Positions 52,393-60,027 are shown, counted from the first letter of the stretch. The stretch: DNA of 64,000 bases from a virus (IMGVR_UViG_3300046007_003307:41120-105119); one strand, 5' to 3'. Notes: generated by a model from the sequence alone, not told the origin. Numbers and translations: made by a program.

Positions 52393-53490
52393 TTATGCTA
52401 CTGCCGCTACTACGTACTTGCCAAAGCGTTTGTGGAACTCATCAAAGTTTTTCAACTTGTTAGGCACAAAAGGCAAGTTAAAAGTTGTTAACGCTACACG
52501 TGCGCCCATAACAGTAACTTCTGTTGTAAAGTTTTCCATCATAAACTTAAAGAAGTAATCTGCCATAGTGTGCCATTTAGCATTATCTTCCTTGCCAATC
52601 TTAGTGTACGCATCTTTCAACTCGTAACACATACTCATTGTCAAACTGTACATAGCACTAATTTCTTTAACAGCAAGTTCTGTAACCTTGCCATTTAAAA
52701 TGTCTGTTGGGTTAGGCATTTTAGCAGAAATCTTTCTATGCGCCATAAACTTAACAGCAGTACCTTCACCAATAGTACCTGCTACAATATCTGTAGTAGT
52801 GCTATCTGCCATGCCGTCGTCTAACAACTCACTAACAAACGTCCAGCTACGAGGTGTTGCAAAACTACGACTTGAACTTTTTGGATCAAAGTCATACAAA
52901 TCTTGTTTAGCAAAACTAATGTAACCAATAACGTCTTTGTTAATGCGATTTTCAGTAGCCCATTGTAACCAGCTATCAAAGTCTACACGCATTTCTAAAT
53001 GCACAAACCTGTTAGCAAGTGGACTTGGCATTCTGTAGCTAACACCTTTGTCACCATCCCTGTTACCTGCCGCTACCAACACAACGTTATCAGGCAGTTT
53101 ATACTTGCCTACACGTCTGTTCAATACAAGTTGATAAGCAACTGCCTGCACACTCGGCGCCGCACTGTTCATCTCATCTAAAAACAATACCACAATCGGA
53201 TATTGTGCAGCCATTTCTTCTGTGGGCAAATCAATTGGCGGAGCCCAATCCATCACGCCCAAGTCTTTGTTAAAGTAAGGAATACCACGTATGTCCGTCG
53301 GGTCCATTTGTGCCAAGCGTAAGTCAATCATCAACCCGCCCATGTCCTTAGTAATACCTTCTACTAATTCACTTTTACCAATACCTGGAGGACCCCATAA
53401 AAATAATGGGCGTTGTTTTGTAAAGCAACGTAAAATTGCCGCCTTTGCTTCTGTTGCTGTAACAGTTCTATTTTCAGTCATTGCCGCCAT
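52393..53490 (-). CDS. MoxR-family AAA+ ATPase (365 aa)
   Basis: Walker A GPPGIGKS at 33-40, Walker B VVLFLDEMN at 100-108, sensor-1 AAGN (VLVAAGNRDGD), and an Arg-finger-type PSPLANRF. MoxR ATPases remodel proteins together with VWA partners; one is encoded directly downstream (50715). Start 53490 is supported by AAGGA 6 bases upstream. Own promoter at 53532-53560 and own terminator, so it is a monocistronic unit. Confidence 0.9.
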   Translation of the reverse strand: MAAMTENRTVTATEAKAAILRCFTKQRPLFLWGPPGIGKSELVEGITKDMGGLMIDLRLAQMDPTDIRGIPYFNKDLGVMDWAPPIDLPTEEMAAQYPIVVLFLDEMNSAAPSVQAVAYQLVLNRRVGKYKLPDNVVLVAAGNRDGDKGVSYRMPSPLANRFVHLEMRVDFDSWLQWATENRINKDVIGYISFAKQDLYDFDPKSSSRSFATPRSWTFVSELLDDGMADSTTTDIVAGTIGEGTAVKFMAHRKISAKMPNPTDILNGKVTELAVKEISAMYSLTMSMCYELKDAYTKIGKEDNAKWHTMADYFFKFMMENFTTEVTVMGARVALTTFNLPFVPNKLKNFDEFHKRFGKYVVAAVA

Positions 53491-53531
53491 TTTAAATCCT
53501 TCCTAATTAATTATTAAATGTAACAAAACAG

Positions 53532-53560
53532 ATTATACTATCAAATTCTTGTTTTGTCAA
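53532..53560 (-). promoter_or_regulatory. Sigma-70 promoter TTGACA-17-TATAAT for MoxR
   Basis: TTGACA (53555-53560) and TATAAT (53532-53537) on the minus strand, 17 bases apart. It shares ACTTGACA and GTATAAT flanks with the promoters at 52021 and 59309. Confidence 0.85.
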
Positions 53561-53567
53561 GTGCTGA

Positions 53568-53732
53568 TTAATCACCAACAATACCTGCGGCAATTTCCCA
53601 AACTACCCAACCAACAGCAAAGTTACCTAATAGGTCATGTAACGCCGATCCATTCTCACCAAGTAATCCTAATGTTACATAACCGATGATTAACATTATT
53701 GAAATTAAAATACGTTGTAAATTTTTACTCAT
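53568..53732 (-). CDS. Small membrane protein (54 aa)
   Basis: ATG 53732 overlaps the stop of the upstream gene (TAATG). One transmembrane segment ILISIMLIIGYVTLGLLG (about 8-25) and a second weaker hydrophobic stretch NFAVGWVVWEIAAGIVG near the C-terminus. Could be an inner-membrane phage protein such as a holin-like or superinfection-related factor; nothing specific shows this. Family not recognised. Confidence 0.6.
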   Translation of the reverse strand: MSKNLQRILISIMLIIGYVTLGLLGENGSALHDLLGNFAVGWVVWEIAAGIVGD

Positions 53733-54142
53733 TACGCAAACTCCTTTTCTTTTGTGCAGGTATATGGCTCATCCCATTCACCTACGTTTAAATGAATGTA
53801 ATAGGCAATGTGGAAATAATCTATTTGCGAATCACTTTTATCAAACCAAGCACGACCACCGGCACGAGCCGGGGCACACTTGATAATTTCTAATACCTGT
53901 TCAAAGAACGCTTCGTACTTGCCATAGTTATATAAATGATATTCGTTAATTTGAACATATTTACGTTTAGTAGGTAAATGACCATCGTCAAACACTTCAG
54001 CAAAGTCAACTGGACCTTGTTTAATAGTTACATCAACTGAACTGCCCGCATAACCTTTACGTACACCAAATTTGAATTTAGGAAATGTTGCTTTAAGTTC
54101 GTCACGTATTGCTTTTACATCTTGTGCGCTAATATAAGCCAT
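53732..54142 (-). CDS. LPD29-like domain protein (136 aa)
   Basis: Starts MAYISAQDVKAIRDELKATFPKFKF, then SSVDVTIKQGPVDF, and WFDKSDSQIDYFHIAYYIHLNVGEWD near the end. The pattern (ISA..V...R..LK..FP..KF..R... ; WFDKSD...DYF) resembles the large polyvalent protein-associated domain 29 found in phages and plasmids. Its function is unknown. An AGGAG ribosome binding site and a promoter at 54174-54202 precede it. Not membrane-bound. Confidence 0.58.
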   Translation of the reverse strand: MAYISAQDVKAIRDELKATFPKFKFGVRKGYAGSSVDVTIKQGPVDFAEVFDDGHLPTKRKYVQINEYHLYNYGKYEAFFEQVLEIIKCAPARAGGRAWFDKSDSQIDYFHIAYYIHLNVGEWDEPYTCTKEKEFA

Positions 54143-54173
54143 TTATTACTCCTGTGTTGTTAGTGTATGTGTA

Positions 54174-54202
54174 ACATTATACAGTCAATTTACCAAAATG
54201 TC
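54174..54202 (-). promoter_or_regulatory. Sigma-70 promoter TTGACA-17-TATAAT
   Basis: TTGACA (54197-54202) and TATAAT (54174-54179) on the minus strand with 17 bases between. The leader has AGGAG before the ATG at 54142. Confidence 0.85.
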
Positions 54203-54207
54203 AACCG

Positions 54208-54738
54208 TTATTTGCCATCCAATTTAGCAAGTCCAGCCGCTAGTGTAGCTTTAGCACGAGCCAACAGTGTTGCATCACCGTCAGTCATTACTTCAAGCAT
54301 TGCGGCTTTCTCTTTAAGGTACACCCTGGCAAAGCCCGGATCATGCTCAACAATACTAGCAGTGTTTGACAACAAGTCAGCAAGTTTGATTGTTTTAGCA
54401 TCGGCACACGCACTAGCAGTGTGTGCTAAATCAATAGCCTTGCGCACTGCTCTGTTACCGTCGGCGGTAGTACTAACATCAGTCAAGTCTGCTACGTACA
54501 TTGCAACAATTGGACCAAACTCTGCACGGATAGCCTCGATAGTAACACCAGTATCTTCTACGGTGTCATGCAACCAAGCGGCCGCTAGCATTTCGTCTGT
54601 GTGGGGAACAGTGGCAACAATAGCCGCAACTTCGGCAGGATGAACAATGTAGTCTTCACCTGTGTATTTTCGTTTATGACCGATTGCGCGATGCGCATGT
54701 GCAGCAAATGCTCTTGCTCTGCTTACTAATGATGACAT
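54208..54738 (-). CDS. HD-domain phosphohydrolase, SpoT/MESH1-like (176 aa)
   Basis: HD-domain motifs in SpoT order: HPAEVA (H33), WLHDTVEDT with H57-D58 and E61-D62, and IKLADLLSN with D120. This is the metal-dependent hydrolase core of (p)ppGpp-degrading enzymes. The length (176) is close to single-domain MESH1-like enzymes (about 180), with no synthetase or regulatory domain. A phage could use it to remove host alarmone during starvation; this is inference from the motifs. Own promoter at 54765-54793 and AGGAG site. Confidence 0.83.
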   Translation of the reverse strand: MSSLVSRARAFAAHAHRAIGHKRKYTGEDYIVHPAEVAAIVATVPHTDEMLAAAWLHDTVEDTGVTIEAIRAEFGPIVAMYVADLTDVSTTADGNRAVRKAIDLAHTASACADAKTIKLADLLSNTASIVEHDPGFARVYLKEKAAMLEVMTDGDATLLARAKATLAAGLAKLDGK

Positions 54739-54764
54739 GTTTGACTCCTAACTATTAAGTGCTA

Positions 54765-54793
54765 TTATACACTCTTAATAGGTAAAAGTCAAT
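54765..54793 (-). promoter_or_regulatory. Sigma-70 promoter TTGACT-17-TATAAT for the HD hydrolase
   Basis: TTGACT (54788-54793) and TATAAT (54765-54770) on the minus strand with 17 bases between, starting just after the small lipoprotein gene. Confidence 0.8.
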
Positions 54794-54795
54794 CG

Positions 54796-54906
54796 TTAAT
54801 TTGGATTATTATATGAGGAGGCGTGTCGACAGTTAAAACACGTATTAAATTTTGCACAACCACTGAGAACTGCAACTGCTACTGCCATTGCAATAAGATA
54901 CCGCAT
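54796..54906 (-). CDS. Small lipoprotein (36 aa)
   Basis: ATG 54906 with AAAGGA 5 bases upstream, TAA at 54796-54798. The sequence MRYLIAMAVAVAVLSGCAK is a textbook lipoprotein signal peptide with lipobox LSGC; the mature peptide is about 20 residues with two further Cys. Small lipoproteins of this size can act as outer-membrane spanin subunits (Rz1) or envelope modifiers in Gram-negative phages. No Rz-like partner is obvious. It lies 12 bases after the secreted 97-residue gene, in the same transcript. Confidence 0.68.
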   Translation of the reverse strand: MRYLIAMAVAVAVLSGCAKFNTCFNCRHASSYNNPN

Positions 54907-54918
54907 ATAGGTCCTTTC

Positions 54919-55212
54919 TTAGTTGATTTGAACTAAAACACGACGATAACAAGCACAATTACCATCATAAATGTTCTGATATTGGTAGATTGGTTCGTTG
55001 TTAGCTGGAACATAACTTGGTAGTGGTGTATACTGTGGTTGCTGTACCACTACAGTACGAGGTTGTGCAATAATATAACCTAGTGTACCACCAACAATTA
55101 ATGGAAGTAATACGTCATTACCGTTGCTATGATAGTATCGATTGTAATAACCATCTGCGGCTGCAGTGGTGCTAAGTGATAATAACAGTGTTGCTAGTAA
55201 TAGCTTCTTCAT
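54919..55212 (-). CDS. Secreted protein with signal peptide (97 aa)
   Basis: Signal peptide MKKLLLATLLLSLSTTAAA with an AxA cleavage site near residue 19-20. The mature part has an LPLIVGGTLGYIIAQ glycine-zipper-like stretch (about 36-50), a Pro/Gln/Tyr-rich middle and CACYRR near the C-terminus. Such glycine-zipper proteins reside in the bacterial envelope. With the small lipoprotein just downstream, it forms an envelope pair, role unknown (lysis, superinfection or surface change). Promoter at 55237-55265 and AGGAG site. Confidence 0.72.
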   Translation of the reverse strand: MKKLLLATLLLSLSTTAAADGYYNRYYHSNGNDVLLPLIVGGTLGYIIAQPRTVVVQQPQYTPLPSYVPANNEPIYQYQNIYDGNCACYRRVLVQIN

Positions 55213-55236
55213 GTCTTACTCCTTATTAATGTCTAT

Positions 55237-55265
55237 ATTATACTATTAAAGTTCTTGATTGTCAA
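55237..55265 (-). promoter_or_regulatory. Sigma-70 promoter TTGACA-17-TATAAT
   Basis: TTGACA (55260-55265) and TATAAT (55237-55242) on the minus strand with 17 bases between. The -35 lies within the last codons of the upstream 109-residue gene. Confidence 0.85.
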
Positions 55266-55575
55266 GATATTGTTGTAGGTTGTTAGCATGTAGGCTTAAC
55301 ATCATAGCATCACGGTCGCTGACAATGTGTATGGTCTTACGATTTTGTACGTAATACGGCTCCTTAAACCAACGCTCTAGCTGTACAAACGTTTTAGGAC
55401 GTATATCGTGACTAAGTTCAAACTTATAGAATTTAACATGTTTACGTACTTCCAAATAGGCTCTTTGGGTCAATCGTAAACTGTTGTGATTAGTTGGATT
55501 ATACCACCAACTGCTAGGACTTACTGAGTATGGAGTTAAAGCGTAAAACTTAGCCTGCCATTCTGCTTGTAACAT
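55246..55575 (-). CDS. Conserved phage protein (109 aa)
   Basis: Motifs: SSWWYNPTNHNSLRLTQRAY, FELSHDIRPKTFVQLERWFKEPYYVQNRKTI and a C-terminal LSLHANNLQQYL. The order NSLRLT ... PYY...KTI ... LHxNNLQQYL is one I recall from T4-like marine phages, with no known role. Starts 2 bases after the stop of the gene upstream; carries a promoter in its last codons. Confidence 0.65.
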   Translation of the reverse strand: MLQAEWQAKFYALTPYSVSPSSWWYNPTNHNSLRLTQRAYLEVRKHVKFYKFELSHDIRPKTFVQLERWFKEPYYVQNRKTIHIVSDRDAMMLSLHANNLQQYLDNQEL

Positions 55576-55577
55576 GA

Positions 55578-55865
55578 TTATGGATAGATGATATCGCCAG
55601 CTTTAAGTAGTACAACTGAAAACTTTTCTGACTTAAACAGCGTATTAAGTTTCTTAGCGAGATTGATTGCGTGACCGGGGTTACTAAATGACACTTTCTT
55701 GTATTTTGGACCAGGGTAGGCTACAAGTATGTTTTGCGTTTTTAGATTGATTGGTTGATTGTCAAAGAAGACTGCCCAGATACCTTCTGAATCCAGAATC
55801 TGATCACTCTTGTAATTTGTTTTATTAACATGCTCTAATAGTACTGTCGGCTTTGGTCTTGACAT
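55578..55865 (-). CDS. Conserved phage protein (95 aa)
   Basis: Motifs SRPKPTVLLEHVNKTNYKSDQIL, IWAVFFDNQPINLKTQN, YKKVSFSNPGHAINLAKKLNTLF. This opening (SRPKPT.LLEH) recurs in T4-like cyanophage proteins as I recall. Beta-rich and basic, suggesting nucleic-acid binding; no direct evidence. Next to another conserved phage gene 2 bases downstream. Confidence 0.62.
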   Translation of the reverse strand: MSRPKPTVLLEHVNKTNYKSDQILDSEGIWAVFFDNQPINLKTQNILVAYPGPKYKKVSFSNPGHAINLAKKLNTLFKSEKFSVVLLKAGDIIYP

Positions 55866-55914
55866 AAAGTATCCTTGCTACGTTTATTTATGCCAATTAA
55901 CTACATATATAATT

Positions 55915-56136
55915 CTAAAAACCTCCGCCATCCATCTCAATATTAACTACTGCTTCGGCTTCTTCTGCTTCTTTAATAGCAGTTAATGCTGCAATTTGTG
56001 CTAGTAATTCAAATATATCGTTGTGTAAATTTCTAACATCTGTGGCAGATAGTGTTAGATCTTTACTGTTAGTTTGATTCATTACCTTAACTCGGTTGTT
56101 AAATGCCTTTAAATGCAGGCTAAGTTGATTCTCCAT
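55915..56136 (-). CDS. Conserved small phage protein (73 aa)
   Basis: Start 56136 is chosen because it begins MENQLSLHLKAFNN, the conserved start as I remember it, behind a G-rich site; ATG 56148 and 56139 are alternatives. One helical pair: LHLKAFNNRVKVMNQTN and DVRNLHNDIFELLAQIAAL, likely a helical hairpin. The C-terminus is acidic, then ends DGGGF. The start overlaps the end of the gene upstream. Confidence 0.55.
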   Translation of the reverse strand: MENQLSLHLKAFNNRVKVMNQTNSKDLTLSATDVRNLHNDIFELLAQIAALTAIKEAEEAEAVVNIEMDGGGF

Positions 56137-56686
56137 CATGACCCCCATTTGCTATTTTTAATTGAATATTTCGTTCTTCTTGTGTTTTGAATGGACCTTG
56201 ATATGGATACCTATTTAAAGTAATTAATTTTGGACAATAGCTTTTTACCCATCCATTATTAAACTGTACAATATAGTATCCTGCACAGAAGAAACTCTTA
56301 CTTTTGCTACCTTTAGTAAACACTGGCAACTTATGTTGTACGTCCCATAAAGCATTTTGCGGTTTATTTTCGCAAGGGTATCCGTATACTTCGTGGGTTT
56401 CTTTTGCTACTTTAGTTACTTTGGTTTTATCAATAATAATGTTATATCGATCGCTTAACAGTTTTAGACTACTAAACTGTTCACGCTGGCCGTCATGTAC
56501 TAATGTAACACCTTTGTTACCGTCATTGGCAAGAATAGTAGCAACTTTGGTACCGTCACTTTCAACTACCCAACATTTATTCTTTACAATGGTTCGTGCT
56601 AATAAATTAAATACTGGTCCTTCACAACTATCTGCACCTACGCAGGTTTTTTCAAATTGACAAAAGCGTTTATACTGTTCCGACAT
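56120..56686 (-). CDS. Hypothetical protein (188 aa)
   Basis: Not recognised. Cys-rich: CQFEKTCVGADSC in the first 25 residues, then beta-rich VFNLLARTIVKNKCWVVESDGTKVATIL, and a C-terminal KSKSFFCAGYYIVQFNNGWVKSYCPKL. ATG 56686 with GGAA 8 bases upstream is chosen over a TTG at 56698. It overlaps the next gene. The early Cys cluster might bind metal. Confidence 0.52.
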   Translation of the reverse strand: MSEQYKRFCQFEKTCVGADSCEGPVFNLLARTIVKNKCWVVESDGTKVATILANDGNKGVTLVHDGQREQFSSLKLLSDRYNIIIDKTKVTKVAKETHEVYGYPCENKPQNALWDVQHKLPVFTKGSKSKSFFCAGYYIVQFNNGWVKSYCPKLITLNRYPYQGPFKTQEERNIQLKIANGGHDGEST

Positions 56687-57035
56687 AGATAATTCCAATA
56701 TATGTTAAGTAATGCAGTCCTTGATCTGCACCCATCCAAACCCAAAACATGCGATCTGTGGTGCTTAGGCCCTTATTTAGTTGTTGTTTTGCCCAATCGA
56801 TGTGATAGTGTAGAACAAAGTCTAAGAACGCTAGACCAATAATAACGTTAGCATGATTGACAAAGCACACTAGGATTAAGAATGTCCAGCTAGCATGCAC
56901 TAATGAGTGATGAATACCACCCGTGGCACCGTATATACCTTTTTCACGCAGCATGTAATCATACTGCATAATAAAATCAGCAATAAAATGTTTAATGCCA
57001 AACAATGCCAATAAGACAAAGACGGTAGTAGTCAT
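56670..57035 (-). CDS. DUF3307-like membrane protein (121 aa)
   Basis: Three to four hydrophobic segments: TVFVLLALFGIKHFIADFI, ASWTFLILVCFV, VIIGLAFLDFVLHYHID and YLTYIGIIYVG. Conserved polar residues within membrane segments (KHFIADF, HHSLVHASW, HYHIDW) are typical of DUF3307 proteins of phages and bacteria. Role unknown; possibly a metal- or lipid-binding inner-membrane protein. Located 2 bases after QueD. Confidence 0.68.
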   Translation of the reverse strand: MTTTVFVLLALFGIKHFIADFIMQYDYMLREKGIYGATGGIHHSLVHASWTFLILVCFVNHANVIIGLAFLDFVLHYHIDWAKQQLNKGLSTTDRMFWVWMGADQGLHYLTYIGIIYVGTV

Positions 57036-57037
57036 AG

Positions 57038-57589
57038 TTAGCCTCTAATAAAAGTACTGCGTGACTTAGGAGTTTCCCACCAATCAATACGATCCACGGT
57101 TACATTTAACTTTTTCATCTTAGCGTCGACTAACTCTGCCATCCAGCTGGATAAGTTTTCGCTAGTAGGAACAAAGTCTACAATAAAGAAACCTTCGTAG
57201 TATTCATACTCCGGTGTGTTCGGTTCCAAGTCACTCAAATCAAGCGTACTACCTGCGTATTGATCTGTTTCTGGAATATACACTGGAATCATTGCACGTG
57301 TGCCAATTAATTGACCAAACAATGGGTCATTAACATCCAGCATAAACTGATGATCAATATATTCATTAATCCATTTCTTCAACCATTCTAAATGACGAAA
57401 GTCTGTTACCATACCTGTTGCATCTAATGTGCCAGTCGGGCTCTTTAAGAACACTTGCATCTTGCCCTCGTGTCCATGTAAATGTCTGCAAGCGCATTTC
57501 AAATCTGCAGCATACTCGCCATTTAATTGCTGGCTCCACACCCGATGACCGTAGCAAAACTCGAACGTCTTATCTATTACATGTGCCAT
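57038..57589 (-). CDS. queD: QueD-like 6-carboxytetrahydropterin synthase (183 aa)
   Basis: 6-pyruvoyl-tetrahydropterin synthase fold. Zinc ligands H15, H38 and H40; catalytic Cys C34 in C-RHL-HGH (CxxxHGH). The sequence continues VTDFRHLEWLKKWIN and DHQFMLD (second His and dimer loop). Converts 7,8-dihydroneopterin triphosphate to 6-carboxytetrahydropterin, the substrate of QueE (60502). Length 183 is longer than E. coli QueD (121), because of an insertion near 95-130. Promoter at 57615-57643 and GGAG site. Confidence 0.88.
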   Translation of the reverse strand: MAHVIDKTFEFCYGHRVWSQQLNGEYAADLKCACRHLHGHEGKMQVFLKSPTGTLDATGMVTDFRHLEWLKKWINEYIDHQFMLDVNDPLFGQLIGTRAMIPVYIPETDQYAGSTLDLSDLEPNTPEYEYYEGFFIVDFVPTSENLSSWMAELVDAKMKKLNVTVDRIDWWETPKSRSTFIRG

Positions 57590-57614
57590 ATTATTTTCTC
57601 CATATTGTTATATT

Positions 57615-57643
57615 AGTATACATATTTTTTAATTTATTGTCAA
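57615..57643 (-). promoter_or_regulatory. Sigma-70 promoter TTGACA-17-TATACT for queD
   Basis: TTGACA (57638-57643) and TATACT (57615-57620) on the minus strand with 17 bases between, in the 98-base gap before queD. Confidence 0.78.
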
Positions 57644-57687
57644 ACTCTAATTCAGTGCCTATAATTTTACAGGCCAGTATAAGATAA

Positions 57688-58272
57688 CTAGATAATTTTA
57701 GCATCATGTAATAAGTTTTCAAGCCCACGTTGTCGCTCTAAGAACTTAAAGAATAGTGCGAGAGTATTAACTGCATCAATGTCTGCTCTGTGCGCTGTGC
57801 CTTTGAACTGTAGTTTAAACGTGCCCATAGCACTAGCAAGCCCGCCACTAGGATTCTTGCCACGTGCAAACATCATAAACGTATAGAACGTTTTACAATC
57901 AATCCAACGACGACCGAAGTGTGGAAAGTCTGCATAATTTTTACAGAACTCATCTAACAGTTCTCTACTATCACCACCACCCCAAGTGATTGGGTTGATC
58001 CAAGTGTTATGTTGTTTGATTAAGTCACTGAGTTCACGTGCAACTGTAGCATGACTTACACAGTTTAATCTAATATCGTGATCAGTAATACCAGTCAAAT
58101 CGATAATAAATTGATCAATCGGCTCGTTTGGATCGATATACCATTTCTTAGTTATGTAATTTTCAAACTTATCATTGGCACTGCCAATGGCAATACCAAC
58201 CTGAATGATCTTACCACTGGGTTGGTTTAATTCTAAGTCTAGTGCTAAAAACTTCTGTGATTTATCTATCAA
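57688..58272 (-). CDS. DnaQ-like 3'-5' exonuclease, DEDDh type (194 aa)
   Basis: Exo I LALDLELN with D12-x-E14, Exo II around ITWGGGDSREL with the third acidic residue, and Exo III TAHRADIDAVNTLALF with the H and D of the DEDDh class. Single-stranded DNA or RNA trimming such as RNase T or proofreading subunits. No polymerase domain is attached. It lies 10 bases after the RNase H-like gene, suggesting a joint role in nucleic-acid processing. Confidence 0.82.
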   Translation of the reverse strand: MIDKSQKFLALDLELNQPSGKIIQVGIAIGSANDKFENYITKKWYIDPNEPIDQFIIDLTGITDHDIRLNCVSHATVARELSDLIKQHNTWINPITWGGGDSRELLDEFCKNYADFPHFGRRWIDCKTFYTFMMFARGKNPSGGLASAMGTFKLQFKGTAHRADIDAVNTLALFFKFLERQRGLENLLHDAKII

Positions 58273-58282
58273 AATTTACTTT

Positions 58283-59302
58283 CTAATTAATTAAATGATA
58301 CAATGTTACTGCTTGCGCAGGATAACTAGCACACATCCATTCTGCCATGTTGCTGGCATTGTCGCTTAGTTTAACTAGGTCATACTTGCCGCAGAACTTT
58401 AAGAACTGCGCACCTACCATAGGACGATTAAGTGCAGTTGCATTAGCTTTGATAGTTTCTTCTATCATAAGTTTATACTCTTTAGGCTGTGCTGCTAAGT
58501 CTACTAACGTAACGTTACGATTGTAGTCATCTAGCACACGATGCTCATCACCGTTATGATCAGTCCAACGTTGTAGCATTAGGTTATTCCAAGCATAACC
58601 TTGTTTGTCTTTGTCACCAAACGCTTCTTCTAGACCTACTTTGTTCTTAGTGCCTTTAGTACGTACACCGGGATACGCACTAAAGATATTATCAGTAGGG
58701 TCGCCACGTACACATTTTTCAAATAAGATGAACTTAGGATCTGGAATCTTTTTAGGTTCTTTAGTTTTCTTGTCTATAACAAGTTTACCTTTCTTATCGT
58801 ATATACCGGTAAGGGTGTGTAATTCATCACTAATACCGTTGTATTGATTAACGTTATCACTTAATAATTGATAAAAGTCCGTGTCACTTGACACAATAGT
58901 GTGATGGTCAGTTGGATGTGTTTGTATCCACCCTGCTACCAAGTCATCTGCTTCTAAGTTAGCATGTTGTAATACAGTGCAATTAGTCCGTTCAGCTAAG
59001 AACGTCTTCATAGCGTCAAAAGCGTCCCAGAACATTTGCTCTTCTTCTTGTTCTGCTTCAGTCTTGGCAGCACGTGCCACAGCGCGATTGGCTTTATACG
59101 GAGTATAAAAGTCTTTGCGCCAACTACGACCTTCTAGACACACGATAACGTGGTCTGCTTTTTGATCGCGCCATGCTTTGTTAATTGATGCTAGGGTAAC
59201 GTGTATAGCAAAGCCTAACTTATCCCAGGTATCGCTTTGTCTATGTGCGCTGTGTCTAGCACGGAAAAATGTGTTTGCTGCATCTACGATTAAGTATCTC
59301 AT
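58283..59302 (-). CDS. RNase H / FEN-like 5'-3' nuclease, T4 Rnh type (339 aa)
   Basis: PIN/FEN core: MRYLIVDAANTFFR with D7, ANLEADDLVAG with Glu-Asp-Asp, SSDTDFYQLL, and RGDPTDNIFSAYPGVRTKGT (H3TH-type region). Removes RNA primers and flaps during phage DNA replication. Length 339 is close to T4 Rnh (305). The ATG at 59302 overlaps the upstream SGNH stop, and the promoter -10 is so close that the transcript from it would begin at or next to the start codon, without a ribosome binding site. Confidence 0.9.
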   Translation of the reverse strand: MRYLIVDAANTFFRARHSAHRQSDTWDKLGFAIHVTLASINKAWRDQKADHVIVCLEGRSWRKDFYTPYKANRAVARAAKTEAEQEEEQMFWDAFDAMKTFLAERTNCTVLQHANLEADDLVAGWIQTHPTDHHTIVSSDTDFYQLLSDNVNQYNGISDELHTLTGIYDKKGKLVIDKKTKEPKKIPDPKFILFEKCVRGDPTDNIFSAYPGVRTKGTKNKVGLEEAFGDKDKQGYAWNNLMLQRWTDHNGDEHRVLDDYNRNVTLVDLAAQPKEYKLMIEETIKANATALNRPMVGAQFLKFCGKYDLVKLSDNASNMAEWMCASYPAQAVTLYHLIN

Positions 59303-60027
59303 GTAGTTATTATACTTTCATTTATGATTTTTGTCAAGTGATTTGCCCATGCTTGATGTGCATCTGCACCATAATGATAACTTGTTGGGGTAACAGGTGT
59401 GTAACCCTGTGATTTTAATAAATTAAAAAATGAACCAGCATGGGTGTATGGTTCATAATATGAATTACACCATGACAATTGGGTAGAAGTAGTCAACCCA
59501 CTAAAGGTATTAAAGAATAAATGTGGTATGCTTTCAGCAACTAATCGCTGATGCAAATTCCATATTGCTTCTTGAGCTTGATCACAGTATTGTTGTACAC
59601 TATGTCTATCCAATACCCAATGCTTATAAGCTAGTACTGCATCATCGGACAATCCATCGGTGGACATGTTTGCGCTAAACTGATGCCAATATCCATCAAT
59701 GAAAAACTCTTCGCGTTCCCAAGTTGCCCAACCGATTATTATTAAATCTGGATTAGGATTGGTTTCTAAATATTCGTAGGTTGTTCGTAGCATACGTTGA
59801 TTGCTACTGCCACTTTCGGCTTGACAGACAAGGGTAGCATTGTATTGATCTGCTATTCGTTGCCCATAACTAACTTTGACATTATCGGGGTGTGGAACCC
59901 TACCAGCTGCAGTCTGCGTACGGTCATAATGATCCCAACCCATAGCTGGATCATCGGATAAAAAACAGTATGCATTGGCCGCTTCTGCTCCTGCACTGTG
60001 GCTGTCACCGTTTACATATACTATCAA
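59299..60027 (-). CDS. SGNH-hydrolase-like protein (242 aa)
   Basis: Block I VYVNGDSHSAGAEA with Ser at residue 9, AESGSSNQRM (Gly/Asn blocks), LIIIGWATW, and HYGADAHQAWANHL with the catalytic His near the end. Here the block reads GDSHS, unlike GDSF/GDSW in the other four, so the substrate may differ. No signal peptide. Overlaps the genes on both sides by 4 bases and contains no sugar-gene neighbour. Confidence 0.6.
   Translation of the reverse strand: MIVYVNGDSHSAGAEAANAYCFLSDDPAMGWDHYDRTQTAAGRVPHPDNVKVSYGQRIADQYNATLVCQAESGSSNQRMLRTTYEYLETNPNPDLIIIGWATWEREEFFIDGYWHQFSANMSTDGLSDDAVLAYKHWVLDRHSVQQYCDQAQEAIWNLHQRLVAESIPHLFFNTFSGLTTSTQLSWCNSYYEPYTHAGSFFNLLKSQGYTPVTPTSYHYGADAHQAWANHLTKIINESIITT
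59309..59337 (-). promoter_or_regulatory. Sigma-70 promoter TTGACA-17-TATAAT for the RNase H-like gene
   Basis: TTGACA (59332-59337) and TATAAT (59309-59314) on the minus strand, 17 bases apart, inside the last codons of the SGNH gene. Only 6 bases separate the -10 from the ATG, so the predicted start point falls on the start codon. Confidence 0.82.

Noticed and set aside
54167-54643. 158-codon plus-strand frame antisense to the HD hydrolase
   Set aside because: The HD motifs on the other strand are clear. The plus product is an Ala/Ser-rich shadow.
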